DNA of 35,486 nt from Candidatus Rokuibacteriota bacterium (GTDB lineage: Bacteria > Methylomirabilota > Methylomirabilia > Rokubacteriales > CSP1-6): NCBI GenBank assembly GCA_003220615.1, contig QHTB01000163.1, positions 1 to 35,486 on the forward strand, written 5' to 3'. Position 1 is the first letter of the stretch. Each line of letters starts with the position of its first letter. The position numbers and the translations under genes were made by a program. Below, one piece after another: positions 1 to 7,905 of the stretch. The notes under the pieces were generated by a model. It ran no database searches, was not told the DNA's origin, and saw only the letters and a list, made by a program, of their open reading frames with translations.

Positions 1-519
1 CTCGGCCGTAGGTGTCGCGGCGGCCGGCGTCGGAGCTGCGGGTGGCTCGGGCTTGGCGATCACCTTGGACGTTGCCGCGGGATCTGTCGCCGCGGGCTTG
101 GGCGCACTCGGCGCTTCCACGGCGAGCGGAGCGACCGCTGAGGCTGCAGGTATTGCCGCGGCCGCTGGTGCCGCTGCGGCCGCCGGGGCGTTGACGTGGG
201 GCATGAGCGCGAGCGCCAGCCCGGCGGCGTCACCGGAGCCGACGGCGATCGCGGTGATCTCGTGCGGCTTGGCGGCCTCCGTTCCGAGGATGGCCACGCG
301 CCCTCCGCTGGTCAGCGGGCCCGACTCGAGACGCTTCGCGTTCTTGATCTCGGTGTAGTACCACCGCCCGTCGTCGGTACGGATCACCACGAACGGCTCC
401 GCGGTCAGCTTGGCCGGCCATTCGAGGACTCCCTGGATGAGGCGGGGATCACCAGGAGCGGCATGCGCCGCGGATGCGACCAGAACGGCGACACTCAGAG
501 CGACGATCCCTCGTCTCAT
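1..519 (-). CDS. Exported hypothetical protein with Ala/Pro-rich tail (C-terminus beyond the left edge)
   Basis: The minus-strand frame is open from an ATG at 519 to the window edge (173 codons, no stop), so the C-terminus is missing. A good Shine-Dalgarno (GGAGGT, 525-530) lies six bases upstream. The first 20 residues (MRRGIVALSVAVLVASAAHA) form a typical signal peptide. A compact segment of about 80 residues follows (core around RTDDGRWYYTEIKNAKRL), looking like a small beta-rich domain. From about residue 110 the chain becomes low-complexity Ala/Pro, which suggests a flexible periplasmic linker to a domain outside the window. I do not recognise the family. It is divergent from the lipoyl-ligase gene at 676. 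Confidence 0.7.
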   Translation of the reverse strand, partial: MRRGIVALSVAVLVASAAHAAPGDPRLIQGVLEWPAKLTAEPFVVIRTDDGRWYYTEIKNAKRLESGPLTSGGRVAILGTEAAKPHEITAIAVGSGDAAGLALALMPHVNAPAAAAAPAAAAIPAASAVAPLAVEAPSAPKPAATDPAATSKVIAKPEPPAAPTPAAATPTAE

Positions 520-675
520 GCGTGACCTCCGTGCCGGAAGTCATCGCAAGCAAAATGCCACGTGTGTCGTGGTTGACGAATGGCCGCGGAGCGTCGCGCG
601 CGAAGGGAAGCGCGTTACCACTCTCGGCGTAATTTTTCCCGAGGCTCGGGCCCCGTTTCCCTTGTGGTACTTTGC
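520..675. promoter_or_regulatory. Divergent intergenic region with a 13-bp dyad
   Basis: This 156-base spacer separates two divergent genes and should hold promoters for both. It is locally AT-richer than its flanks. At 638-650 there is a perfect dyad, CCCGAG-G-CTCGGG, preceded by a T run; with a one-base centre it is better read as a protein-binding palindrome than a hairpin. A -10-like hexamer TACTTT lies at 668-673, just before the start of the plus-strand gene. No convincing -35 partner was found for either direction. Confidence 0.35.
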
Positions 676-1479
676 ATGACCGTGCGGGAGTGGCGTCTGC
701 TCGTGACCGAATCCACCGACGGCGCCACCAACATGGCGATCGACGAGGTGCTCTGGCGAGGCCGCCAGGCCGGGACGTCGCCGCCGACCGTCAGGTTCTT
801 CGGATGGGATCCGCCCACCGTCTCCCTCGGCTACGGCCAGCCTCTCGACGACAGCGTGGACGTCGCGGCGTGTCGCCGCCTCGGCGTGGGGCTCGTCAGG
901 CGGCCGACCGGCGGCAGCGCGATCTACCACGATGGCCCGGAGCGTGAGCTGACCTACAGCGTCCTCGCTGACGGGACCGATCTCGGCGGCGCCGGCGACC
1001 TGCTCGAGACCTATCGCTGGATTGCCGTGGCCCTGCTCCGCGGGCTTCGCGGGCTGGGTGCGGCCGCCGAGATCGTGGCCGTGCCGGAGGCGGAGGGCCC
1101 GACGCCGGCGTTCTGCTTCGCACGCACCGGCCGCTACGAGATCGAGATCGGGGGCAAGAAGGTGGTGGGCAGCGCCCAGCGGCGCCAGGGCACCTGCTTC
1201 CTCCAGCACGGCGCGGTGATCCTCGGGGTCGACGAGCCACGCCTGCGCGCCGTCTTTCCGACCACGCGCGATCCCCTGGCCACGATGACGACGCTGGAGG
1301 CCGCGCTCGGCCACCGGCCGAAGTTCGAGGAGGTCGCGGTGGCGCTCGAGCGCGCGTTCGAGGAGGAGCACGGGCTGACGCTCCGTCCGGGTGGACTGAG
1401 CCCCGAGGAGACGGCGCGGGTCGCGGCGCTCGTCGCTGAGAAGTACGGCACCGAGGCCTGGCTCGCGGGAACGGCGTGA
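676..1479 (+). CDS. lipM: Lipoate-protein ligase / octanoyltransferase family protein (LipM-like)
   Basis: Belongs to the BPL/LplA/LipB fold, which attaches lipoyl or octanoyl groups to lysines of lipoyl domains (2-oxoacid dehydrogenases, GcvH). The 267-residue protein has the family motif RRPTGGSAIYHD (residues 75-86), an acyl-adenylate/acyl-binding lysine region GGKKVVGSAQRR (159-170), and Cys147 in the CFA motif just before it. This is the arrangement of LipM octanoyltransferases, in which a cysteine carries the acyl group, so octanoyltransferase is preferred over ATP-dependent ligase. ATG at 676 is chosen because homology starts at once (REWRLLV); an in-frame GTG at 682 sits eight bases after the -10-like TACTTT and could be a leaderless start. 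It leads a seven-gene plus-strand cluster. No lipA is visible. Confidence 0.85.
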   Translation: MTVREWRLLVTESTDGATNMAIDEVLWRGRQAGTSPPTVRFFGWDPPTVSLGYGQPLDDSVDVAACRRLGVGLVRRPTGGSAIYHDGPERELTYSVLADGTDLGGAGDLLETYRWIAVALLRGLRGLGAAAEIVAVPEAEGPTPAFCFARTGRYEIEIGGKKVVGSAQRRQGTCFLQHGAVILGVDEPRLRAVFPTTRDPLATMTTLEAALGHRPKFEEVAVALERAFEEEHGLTLRPGGLSPEETARVAALVAEKYGTEAWLAGTA

Positions 1480-1489
1480 GCGGTTCGCC

Positions 1490-1927
1490 GTGAGCCGCGA
1501 GTATCCGGATTACCCGCGCGTCGGCGTCGGCGCCGTCGTCGTGCGCGGTGACCGCGTGCTCCTGGTCCGGCGCGGTGGCCAGCCGTCGTCGGGGAAGTGG
1601 AGCCTGCCCGGCGGGATGGTGGAGCTCGGCGAGACCACGGTCGACGCCATCCGCCGTGAGGTCGCCGAGGAGTGCGGCTGCGACGTGCGCGTGGTCGACG
1701 TCGCCGGCGTCATCACGCGCGTCGTGCGCGATGGCGACGGTCGGGTCAGGTATCATTGGGTGCTCGTGGACTACCTCGCCTATGCCGACTCCGACCGGAT
1801 CGAAGCCGGCACCGACGCCGCCGAGGCTCGCTGGGCCACGCTCGACGAGATCGACGGGCTCGACGTCACCGACGGCCTTCTCGACATGATCCATCGCGCG
1901 CTCGCACTGGCGGAGAAACGGCCATGA
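1490..1927 (+). CDS. Nudix hydrolase
   Basis: This 145-residue protein hydrolyses a nucleoside diphosphate linked to another moiety; the substrate cannot be told from sequence. The Nudix box is perfect at residues 42-64 (G42, E48, R56, E57, E60, E61, G63), giving the metal-binding helix. The surrounding beta strands (VGVGAVVVRGDRVLLVRR, WSLPGG) are typical of the ADP-ribose pyrophosphatase / MutT-like group. It starts with GTG ten bases after the lipM stop, and its stop overlaps the pepA start by four bases (ATGA), so it is translated from the same mRNA. Its size and lack of other domains make a house-cleaning role plausible. Confidence 0.9.
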   Translation: MSREYPDYPRVGVGAVVVRGDRVLLVRRGGQPSSGKWSLPGGMVELGETTVDAIRREVAEECGCDVRVVDVAGVITRVVRDGDGRVRYHWVLVDYLAYADSDRIEAGTDAAEARWATLDEIDGLDVTDGLLDMIHRALALAEKRP

Positions 1928-3402
1928 AGATCCAGGTGGTCAGCACCGCGCCGACCGACGTCGAAGCCGATGCCCTGGTCATCGGGCTGCCCGCCGAGAC
2001 CAAGTCGCTGCCGCCGCGGCTCGCCGCGCTCGACAAGCGCACCGACGGGTTCGTCAAGAGCGTGCTCGACGCCGAGAAGTTCGCGGCTCGGCCCGCCCAG
2101 CTCACGCACGTGCACACCGCCGGCCGATTGAGCGCGGCGCGCGTCGTCGTGGTCGGGCTCGGGAAGTCTCGCGAGCTGGCCGCGGAGACCATCCGCCGCG
2201 CCGCGGCGGCCGGCGTGCGGCGCGCCCGCGACCTCGGCGCGCGCCGCGTGGCGATCGACGTCCTGGGCGACCGCTTGCCGCCGCGCCAGCGCGCCCACGC
2301 CACCGTGGAGGGCGCCATCCTCGGCACCTACACGTTCGACCGCTACAAGCGCGAGAAGAACGACAAGGTGGTGGCCGAGCTGGTCGTGCTCTCGCCCGAC
2401 GGCCGCTCCACGCGCGAGGTCGGTCAGGGCGCGCGCACCGGCGAGGTCTTCGCGCTCGCCACGTGGTTCGCGCGCGACCTCGTCAACTCGCCGGCCAACG
2501 ACGTCCACCCGACGTACCTGGCCAAGGCCGCGACCGATCTGGCCAAGGAGAAGGGCCTCACCGTCGAAGTCCTGGACCGCGCCGAGTGCCAGAAGCTCGG
2601 CATGGGCGCCTTCCTGGGCGTGGCGGCGGGCAGTGAGCAACCGCCTTGCTTCATCCATCTCACGTATGCGCCGGCGCGACCGCGCAAGAAGGTCGCGATC
2701 ATCGGCAAGGGGATCACGTTCGACGCCGGCGGTCTCGATCTCAAGACGGCCGAGGGCATGTTGCGCATGAAGGACGACATGTCGGGCGCCGCCGCCGTGC
2801 TGGGTGTCATGCGTGCGCTCCCCGATCTGAAGCCGCCGGTCGAGGTCCACGGGCTCGTCGCCGCGACCGAGAACATGCCGTCGGGTTCGGCGATCCGCCC
2901 GGGCGACGTGCTGAAGGCGATGAACGGCACGACGATCGAGATCGGCAACACCGACGCCGAGGGCCGGCTCACGCTGGCCGACGCGATCTCGTACGCGAAT
3001 GCCAAGATCAAGCCGGACGAGATGGTCGATCTCGCCACGCTGACCGGCGCCTGCGTCGTGGCGCTCGGCCCGCTCGTGTCCGGGCTCTTCGCCAACAACC
3101 GGGGCCTGGCCGGACGGTTGCGCGCCGCCGCCGATCAGGCCGGTGAGCGCCTGTGGGAGCTGCCGCTCGTCGACGAGTACCGCGAGTTCCTGAAGAGCGA
3201 GGTCGCCGACCTCAACAACGTGGGCCCGCGCGGCGGCGGTGCCATCACGGCCGGCCTGTTCCTCAAGGAGTTTGCGGGCGAGACGCCCTGGGCCCACGTC
3301 GACATCGCCGGCCCCGCGTTCAGCGAGAAGGACCTGCCGCTGGCGCCCAAGGGCGGGACGGGCGTGGCGGTGCGGACCCTGCTCGCGTACCTGACCGCGT
3401 GA
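1924..3402 (+). CDS. pepA: Leucyl aminopeptidase (M17 family, PepA)
   Basis: Cytosolic two-metal aminopeptidase releasing N-terminal residues from peptides. At 492 residues it is full length for M17: an N-terminal macro-like domain (about 1-165) and a C-terminal catalytic domain. All expected ligands and catalytic residues are present: K262 and D267 in GKGITFDAGG, K274, D285 in KDDMSG, and D344, E346, R348 in the signature NTDAEGRL. The usual DSGG in the metal site is DAGG here, a mild variation. ATG at 1924 overlaps the Nudix stop (ATGA); the same frame stays open further upstream, but that stretch is an arginine-rich shadow of the Nudix gene. The stop overlaps the next GTG. Confidence 0.95.
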   Translation: MKIQVVSTAPTDVEADALVIGLPAETKSLPPRLAALDKRTDGFVKSVLDAEKFAARPAQLTHVHTAGRLSAARVVVVGLGKSRELAAETIRRAAAAGVRRARDLGARRVAIDVLGDRLPPRQRAHATVEGAILGTYTFDRYKREKNDKVVAELVVLSPDGRSTREVGQGARTGEVFALATWFARDLVNSPANDVHPTYLAKAATDLAKEKGLTVEVLDRAECQKLGMGAFLGVAAGSEQPPCFIHLTYAPARPRKKVAIIGKGITFDAGGLDLKTAEGMLRMKDDMSGAAAVLGVMRALPDLKPPVEVHGLVAATENMPSGSAIRPGDVLKAMNGTTIEIGNTDAEGRLTLADAISYANAKIKPDEMVDLATLTGACVVALGPLVSGLFANNRGLAGRLRAAADQAGERLWELPLVDEYREFLKSEVADLNNVGPRGGGAITAGLFLKEFAGETPWAHVDIAGPAFSEKDLPLAPKGGTGVAVRTLLAYLTA

Positions 3403-4229
3403 GCCGCGGCGCCGTCGACCTCCACTCCCACACGACGGCATCGGACGGTACGCTCTCTCCCTGCGAGCTGGTGCTGGCGGCTGCGCGGCACGGCGTGACT
3501 GTGCTCGCCGTCACCGACCACGATTCCACCGACGGCCTCGCCGCCGCGATGGCGCTGGCGCCGACCCACCGGATGACGATCGTCCCCGGCCTCGAGATCA
3601 ACTGCGACGTCGAGGGCGCCGAGATCCACGTGCTCGGGTACTTCGTCGATCACGAGGCCGCCTGGTTTCAGGACTTCCTTCGCGAGCAGCGCGCCGAGCG
3701 CATCGCTCGCGTGCATCGCATCGCCGAGAGGCTCACTGAGCTCGGGATGCCAATCGAGCCCGCCGAGGTCTTCGCCGTGTGCAAGGAGGGCTCGCCCGGG
3801 CGTCCCCACGTGGCCCAGGTGATGGTCGCGCGTGGCTACGTGAAGTCGGTGCGCGAGGCGTTCGACAAGTACCTGAAGCAGGGTGGCGCCGCCAACGTCC
3901 CTCGTCGGCGCCTCAGCCCGGTGGAAGCGGTGCAGGTGATCCGCAAGGCGCACGGGGTTCCGGTCTTCGCTCATCCCGGTCTGGCCGACCGCGACGCCAT
4001 CATTCCCCAGCTGGTGGAGGCGGGGCTGATGGGAATCGAGACGTACTACGCCGAGCACTCGGCCGCGCAGACGAGCGAATATCTCGAGCTGTGTCGTCGC
4101 TTCGACCTGGTCCCGACCGGCGGATCCGATTATCACGGACCGCAGAGCGGACGGAGCAACCCGCTGGGCTCGCCCGCGGTGCCGTGGTCGTCGTGGGAGC
4201 AACTGCAGCGCGTGAGAGAACGGGCGTGA
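3399..4229 (+). CDS. PHP-domain metal-dependent phosphoesterase (RNase AM / YciV-like)
   Basis: A 276-residue PHP-domain enzyme whose best match by motif is the YciV / RNase AM group, which removes nucleotides 5'-3' and 3'-phosphates from pAp-like molecules. PHP motifs are in order: DLHSHTTASDG (7-17), TDHDSTDG (39-46), E66, H77 in EIHVLGY, FAHPG, and GSDYHG near the C-terminus, giving a trinuclear metal site. The start is GTG at 3399, overlapping the pepA stop (GTGA); translation starts only five residues before the first motif, which fixes this choice. There is no polymerase domain, so it is not a PolX or DnaE PHP module. Confidence 0.88.
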   Translation: MSRGAVDLHSHTTASDGTLSPCELVLAAARHGVTVLAVTDHDSTDGLAAAMALAPTHRMTIVPGLEINCDVEGAEIHVLGYFVDHEAAWFQDFLREQRAERIARVHRIAERLTELGMPIEPAEVFAVCKEGSPGRPHVAQVMVARGYVKSVREAFDKYLKQGGAANVPRRRLSPVEAVQVIRKAHGVPVFAHPGLADRDAIIPQLVEAGLMGIETYYAEHSAAQTSEYLELCRRFDLVPTGGSDYHGPQSGRSNPLGSPAVPWSSWEQLQRVRERA

Positions 4230-4272
4230 CGGAGCCCCACGCACCTCGAACAGGCCACCCTCGGTTCTAACC

Positions 4273-4653
4273 GTGCAAGCGTCACCCGCTCCAATAATCC
4301 AGATCTTCGGGTTCAACGACTGCCAGGACACGCGCAAAGCCCAGCGCTTCTTCGCCGAGCGACGCCTCACGGTGCACTTCGTGAACATGAAGGAGCGTCC
4401 GCCCAGCAAGGGCGAGCTACGACGGTTCGTCGAGAAATTCGGAGCGCCCGCGCTCCTCGACAAGGACGGGCCGCGCTACCGCGCGCTCGGATTGCACGTC
4501 AGCGGCGACTCGCCCCAGCGCGTGCTCGCTCGCGCCGAGACGGAGCCGCGCCTGCTGCGCACACCGCTGGTCCGCTGCGGCCATCACGTCGCCATCGGCC
4601 ACGCGCCCGCCGAGTGGCAGGCGTGGATCGACGCCACCAAGGGAGGACCTTGA
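4273..4653 (+). CDS. ArsC/Spx-family thioredoxin-fold protein (YffB-like)
   Basis: A 126-residue member of the arsenate reductase / Spx family. The N-terminal strand IIQIFGFND leads to Cys17 in NDCQDTRKAQRFF, matching YffB/Spx-type proteins with one redox cysteine followed by a T-R/K-K pair. The C-terminal stretch TPLVRCGHHVAIGHAPAEW is the conserved family ending. The name arsenate reductase is often given to such proteins, but nothing nearby is arsenic-related, so a thiol-stress or glutathione-dependent reductase role is as likely. GTG start; the stop lies three bases before the Tat amidohydrolase ATG, showing co-transcription. Confidence 0.82.
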   Translation: MQASPAPIIQIFGFNDCQDTRKAQRFFAERRLTVHFVNMKERPPSKGELRRFVEKFGAPALLDKDGPRYRALGLHVSGDSPQRVLARAETEPRLLRTPLVRCGHHVAIGHAPAEWQAWIDATKGGP

Positions 4654-4656
4654 TCC

Positions 4657-5970
4657 ATGGACATGTCGCGTCGCAGCTTCATCGTCTCGTCCACCGCGGC
4701 GGCTGCGGCCGGAGCCGCGCTCGCCCAAGCGCAAGCTGAGGCCCAGCCCGCACCCGCCCAACCGATGCCGGCGCCGATGCCACGCGGGTTCAATCCGAGT
4801 GATCCCGCGCTGAAGTACGAGCTGGTGATCGCCGGCGGCGAGGTCCTCGATCCGAGCCTCCGGCTCCGCGGCAAGCGCGACATCGGGATCAAGAACGGCC
4901 AGATCGCCGCGGTGGCGACGAGCATCCCCGCCGATCGCGCCGTCCAGCGCATCGACGCGACCGGCAAGCTCGTCACGCCCGGGCTCATCGACCTCCACAC
5001 GCACCTGTGCCCGCATCTCGGGCTCGGCCTGCCGGCCGACGAGATGGTCGGGATCACGTGCACGACGACGGCCGTGTCGGCGGGCGACGCCGGCGCCAAC
5101 ACGTGGGGCGTGTTCCACCATCTGGCGCTGCCGCAGTCGCGCACGCGGCTCTTCGCCTTCGTTCACATTTCATCCATCGGGCTGGCCGGCGGGCTCGCGC
5201 CCGGCGAGATGCTCAACATCGACTACGCCGACGTCGACCGCTGCGCCAAGGTCGTCAGCGAGAATCCGGACACGGCGCTCGGGGTGAAGGTGAGGATCAC
5301 CGACAACGTGGTCGGCCAGAACGGGCTGGAGCCGCTGCGTCGCGCGATCCGGGCTGCCGAGCTGGCCGGTCGCAACGCGCGCGTGATGTGCCACATCGGC
5401 GCGGCGCCGGGCAATCTCTCCGACCTGCTCGACCTGCTGCGGCCCGGTGACGTCCTCACACACTCCTACAGCGGCGCCGGCAACAACACGGTGCAGAACG
5501 GCCAGCTCCTGCCGGCGGCGCTGGCCGCCAAGAAGCGCGGGGTCATCATTGACGTCGGGCACGGCGGCGGCTCGTTCGACTTCACGGTGGCCGAGCCGGC
5601 GATGCAACAGGGCATGCCGCCCGACACGATCTCGAGCGACATCCATTCGGTCAGCATCAACACGCCGGGCTATCCCACGCTCCCGTGGGTGATGTCGAAG
5701 TTCCTCGCGCTCGGCATGCCGCTCGAGGAGGTCGTGGCCCGGGCGACCTGGGAGCCCGCAAAGATCATCGGGCGGGTCCCAGGGCTCGGCACCCTCCAGG
5801 TCGGCGCGCCTGCCGACGTCGCGATCATGGAGCTGATCGACGGCCCGGTGGAGTTCGTGGATACCCGCAACAACAAGCGCAGCGGAACCAAGAAGCTCGT
5901 TCCGGTGTTGGCAATCCGGGCCGGCCGTCCGTTTGGCCGTCCACCGTTGCCGACGCCGTTCATCTACTGA
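4657..5970 (+). CDS. Tat-exported amidohydrolase family metallohydrolase
   Basis: A 437-residue enzyme of the amidohydrolase superfamily (dihydroorotase/deacetylase-like), likely cleaving an amide or cyclic amide outside the cytoplasm. Residues 1-30 form a twin-arginine signal (SRRSFIV, then an Ala-rich core). The catalytic barrel has the HxH pair H114/H116 in LIDLHTHL, a candidate bridging carboxylated lysine K211 in GVKVRI, H246 in CHIG, H269 in THSYSG, and the catalytic aspartate D328 in SSDIHS. This is the full ligand set of a binuclear subtype. A Shine-Dalgarno-like GGGAGG precedes the ATG. Its substrate is unknown; pairing with the next Tat hydrolase suggests both act on imported or exported organic compounds. 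Confidence 0.85.
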   Translation: MDMSRRSFIVSSTAAAAAGAALAQAQAEAQPAPAQPMPAPMPRGFNPSDPALKYELVIAGGEVLDPSLRLRGKRDIGIKNGQIAAVATSIPADRAVQRIDATGKLVTPGLIDLHTHLCPHLGLGLPADEMVGITCTTTAVSAGDAGANTWGVFHHLALPQSRTRLFAFVHISSIGLAGGLAPGEMLNIDYADVDRCAKVVSENPDTALGVKVRITDNVVGQNGLEPLRRAIRAAELAGRNARVMCHIGAAPGNLSDLLDLLRPGDVLTHSYSGAGNNTVQNGQLLPAALAAKKRGVIIDVGHGGGSFDFTVAEPAMQQGMPPDTISSDIHSVSINTPGYPTLPWVMSKFLALGMPLEEVVARATWEPAKIIGRVPGLGTLQVGAPADVAIMELIDGPVEFVDTRNNKRSGTKKLVPVLAIRAGRPFGRPPLPTPFIY

Positions 5971-6003
5971 GCCGATCGTTCGGTTCCGACGAGGAGGAGT
6001 CAC

Positions 6004-6849
6004 ATGGCCGTCAACCCGTTGAGCCGCAGGGAAGTGCTGAAGTTCGGCGCCTACACGACCGTCGGTGGTGTGCTGACGCCGGGCATCTTGCTGGCCCAGG
6101 CGGTCGTCACCGACACCAAGGGCATCACCGCCCGCGACGAGCAGATCGAGTCGGGCGGGACGAAGATCCCGATCTATCACGCGGGGCCGGAGAAGATGGC
6201 GAAGTACCCCGTCATCGTGGTCATCTCCGGGTTCACCGGGAACAGCGAGCAGAACAAGGACGTCTGCCGCCGCTTCGCCCACGCTGGGTACTACGCCATC
6301 GCGCCCGAGCTCTACAGCCGTGAAGGCGGGATGCAGGGCAAGGACTTCCAGCAGATGGGCGCGATCTCGAGCAAGGTCACCCGCGCCCAGTACCTCGGCG
6401 ACATCAAGGCCGCGGCCGACTACGCGCGGCAGCAGCGCTGGGCGCGCGCCGAGCGCATCGGCGTGACGGGCTTCTGTGGCGGCGGCGCGCTCACTCTGCA
6501 CTTCACGTCGGAATATCCCGACGTCGCCGCGGCGGTGCCGTGGTACGGCCACGTCAAGCGCACGTATTCAGACGCGCCCGGCGTGGACGCGTTCGCCGTC
6601 GCCGACAAGATCAAGGTGCCGGTGCTGGGGCTCTACGGCGAGGCCGACACCGGGATCCCGGTCGCCGACGTCAAGGCCTTCGAGCAGACGCTCCGGTCGA
6701 AGGGCAACACCAGCGTCGAGTTCGTGCTGTACCCGGGCGCGCCGCACGCGTTCTTCTCCGACGATCGGCCGCAGGCGTATCGCAAGGACGCGGCGGAAGA
6801 CGCGTGGAAGCGCTGCGTCGCGTTCTTCGATAAACACCTGAAAATCTAG
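6004..6849 (+). CDS. Tat-exported dienelactone hydrolase family protein
   Basis: A 281-residue alpha/beta hydrolase of the dienelactone hydrolase family. The signal is twin-arginine (SRREVLKFG, residues 7-15, followed by a hydrophobic stretch ending near AQA). The nucleophile elbow is GFCGGG with Cys158 in place of serine, as in true dienelactone hydrolases; the acid is D215 (GEADTGIP) and the base H248 (GAPHAFF). The Shine-Dalgarno GAGGAGG is strong, seven bases before ATG. It lies 33 bases after the amidohydrolase. Export is unusual for classical chlorocatechol-pathway enzymes, but Tat-linked members are common in soil bacteria. No catechol genes are present. Confidence 0.87.
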   Translation: MAVNPLSRREVLKFGAYTTVGGVLTPGILLAQAVVTDTKGITARDEQIESGGTKIPIYHAGPEKMAKYPVIVVISGFTGNSEQNKDVCRRFAHAGYYAIAPELYSREGGMQGKDFQQMGAISSKVTRAQYLGDIKAAADYARQQRWARAERIGVTGFCGGGALTLHFTSEYPDVAAAVPWYGHVKRTYSDAPGVDAFAVADKIKVPVLGLYGEADTGIPVADVKAFEQTLRSKGNTSVEFVLYPGAPHAFFSDDRPQAYRKDAAEDAWKRCVAFFDKHLKI

Positions 6850-7049
6850 CGCGGGAGTGGGCCGGGGCCGACCGCTCGACCACGCCGCCTACAATGTTCG
6901 GGACCAATTCGATGCCCCTGTCCGGAACTGAGCCCTGATACACGGGGCTTCCGAGCGACCCCACCCGCCCAACACGTCGGACTTTCGGTGTTCATTGCAG
7001 GACGAGCCGCCGCCGCCCGCGCGTCTCCGCTCGCGAACCCTTCGTCTTC
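6850..7049. other. Convergent intergenic spacer with a bulged hairpin
   Basis: Two hundred bases between two convergent genes. No ORF here looks coding. A stem can be drawn with AGCCC (6931-6935) pairing GGGCT (6945-6949) around a nine-base loop, extended past a four-base bulge by CGGA (6923-6926) and TCCG (6950-6953). There is no T tract on either strand, so it could be a weak bidirectional terminator or part of a dispersed element. The stretch around 6890-6960 is less GC-rich than its surroundings. Confidence 0.3.
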
Positions 7050-7892
7050 TTATCGCGTGTAGGTGGGGAAGACGAGGCGGACGAGGTCGGGAGGGTTCAT
7101 CGCGAGCATGCCGGTGACGAGACGCCGAGCGGCGCCGCGCACCGCCACGAACGTGATCGTCGCGTCGGCGACGCGCCGGCCTCCGTCGTCCCACGCGGCC
7201 ACGTGGGTGTCCCAGTAGCGGGGATCATCGGCGCGCGCCGTCACGTCGCCACGACGCCCACCGATGGTGATCGCAGTGTCGAACGGGACGGGCTCGAGCA
7301 GCGTCACGTCGAGATCTGTGGTCATTCCCGATTCGCCGCTGGCCAGCACGCCGAGCCAGAACGCGGCCTCGTCCAGGAGGGTCGTCAGCGCCACGGGGGC
7401 CAGCGAGCCGCCGACTTCGTGGCTCGCCGTCGGCCGCCACGTCCCACCGACGGCGGCGGAGTCGTGCCGGAGCTGCGCGCGCAGCCCGAGGCCGTTGTCG
7501 ATGCCGCACGCGAAACACGAGCGCGAGATCGGCACCGGATGACTGTCGGCAGCTGAAACGCGGACCGGATCGTCGCGACTCGTCGAGTGCGACGCACCCG
7601 GCGGGGTCACCGAGCCTTCGACGAGAGCGCCGGCGTCGTCCTCCAGCACGCACGTCACGCGGCCACGGTCGGGCGACAGCGTGAGCCGAAGCGGCGTTGC
7701 GATGGGCACGCGCCGACGATACACGCCGCGCACCGCCGAGCCGTCGGCACCGCTCGCGAGATGGAAGGCCGCGAGGACCGTCCCACCGTGAGCGGTCTCG
7801 GGCAGGCCCTGGAACGCGGGATCGAGCGTGACGATGAAGCCGTCACGGCGTCGTAGCAACCCGCCGGCCAGCGCGGCGTGCGTCGCGCCCAT
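7050..7892 (-). CDS. Double-hotdog thioesterase-like protein
   Basis: A 280-residue protein with two hotdog-like halves. The second half opens with SCFACGIDNGLGLRAQLRH, the CFACG-NxxGL motif common to a 4HBT-like group of uncharacterised acyl-CoA thioesterase homologues; both halves carry central-helix-like segments (TAHGGTVLAAFHLASG; GGSLAPVALTTLLDEAAFW). A function on acyl thioesters is an inference. The frame extends upstream to 7952, but ATG at 7892 (MGATHAALAGG) is preferred because further upstream it would overlap the divergent MFS gene. Only 13 bases separate the two divergent start codons. A TAGAAT hexamer on this strand (7919-7914) could be its -10, inside the MFS gene. Confidence 0.68.
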   Translation of the reverse strand: MGATHAALAGGLLRRRDGFIVTLDPAFQGLPETAHGGTVLAAFHLASGADGSAVRGVYRRRVPIATPLRLTLSPDRGRVTCVLEDDAGALVEGSVTPPGASHSTSRDDPVRVSAADSHPVPISRSCFACGIDNGLGLRAQLRHDSAAVGGTWRPTASHEVGGSLAPVALTTLLDEAAFWLGVLASGESGMTTDLDVTLLEPVPFDTAITIGGRRGDVTARADDPRYWDTHVAAWDDGGRRVADATITFVAVRGAARRLVTGMLAMNPPDLVRLVFPTYTR

Positions 7893-7894
7893 GC

Positions 7895-7900
7895 GATAAT
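7895..7900 (+). promoter_or_regulatory. Candidate -10 element (GATAAT) for a leaderless MFS mRNA
   Basis: GATAAT lies five bases before the GTG at 7906. With the usual six to eight bases from -10 to transcription start, the mRNA would begin at or next to the start codon. No Shine-Dalgarno is present and no -35 was found. AT-rich hexamers are rare in this GC-rich sequence, which gives it some weight. Confidence 0.4.
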
Positions 7901-7905
7901 CGCTC

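Noticed and set aside
572..577. TTGACG resembling a -35 box in the 520-675 spacer
   Set aside because: No -10-like hexamer follows at 16-18 bases (that region is GC-only), so no promoter is called there.
1780..3441. A 553-codon open frame on the minus strand opposite pepA
   Set aside because: It is the antisense shadow of a fully conserved M17 gene; Arg/Gly/Val/Asp-rich composition without domains is typical of GC-rich mirror frames.
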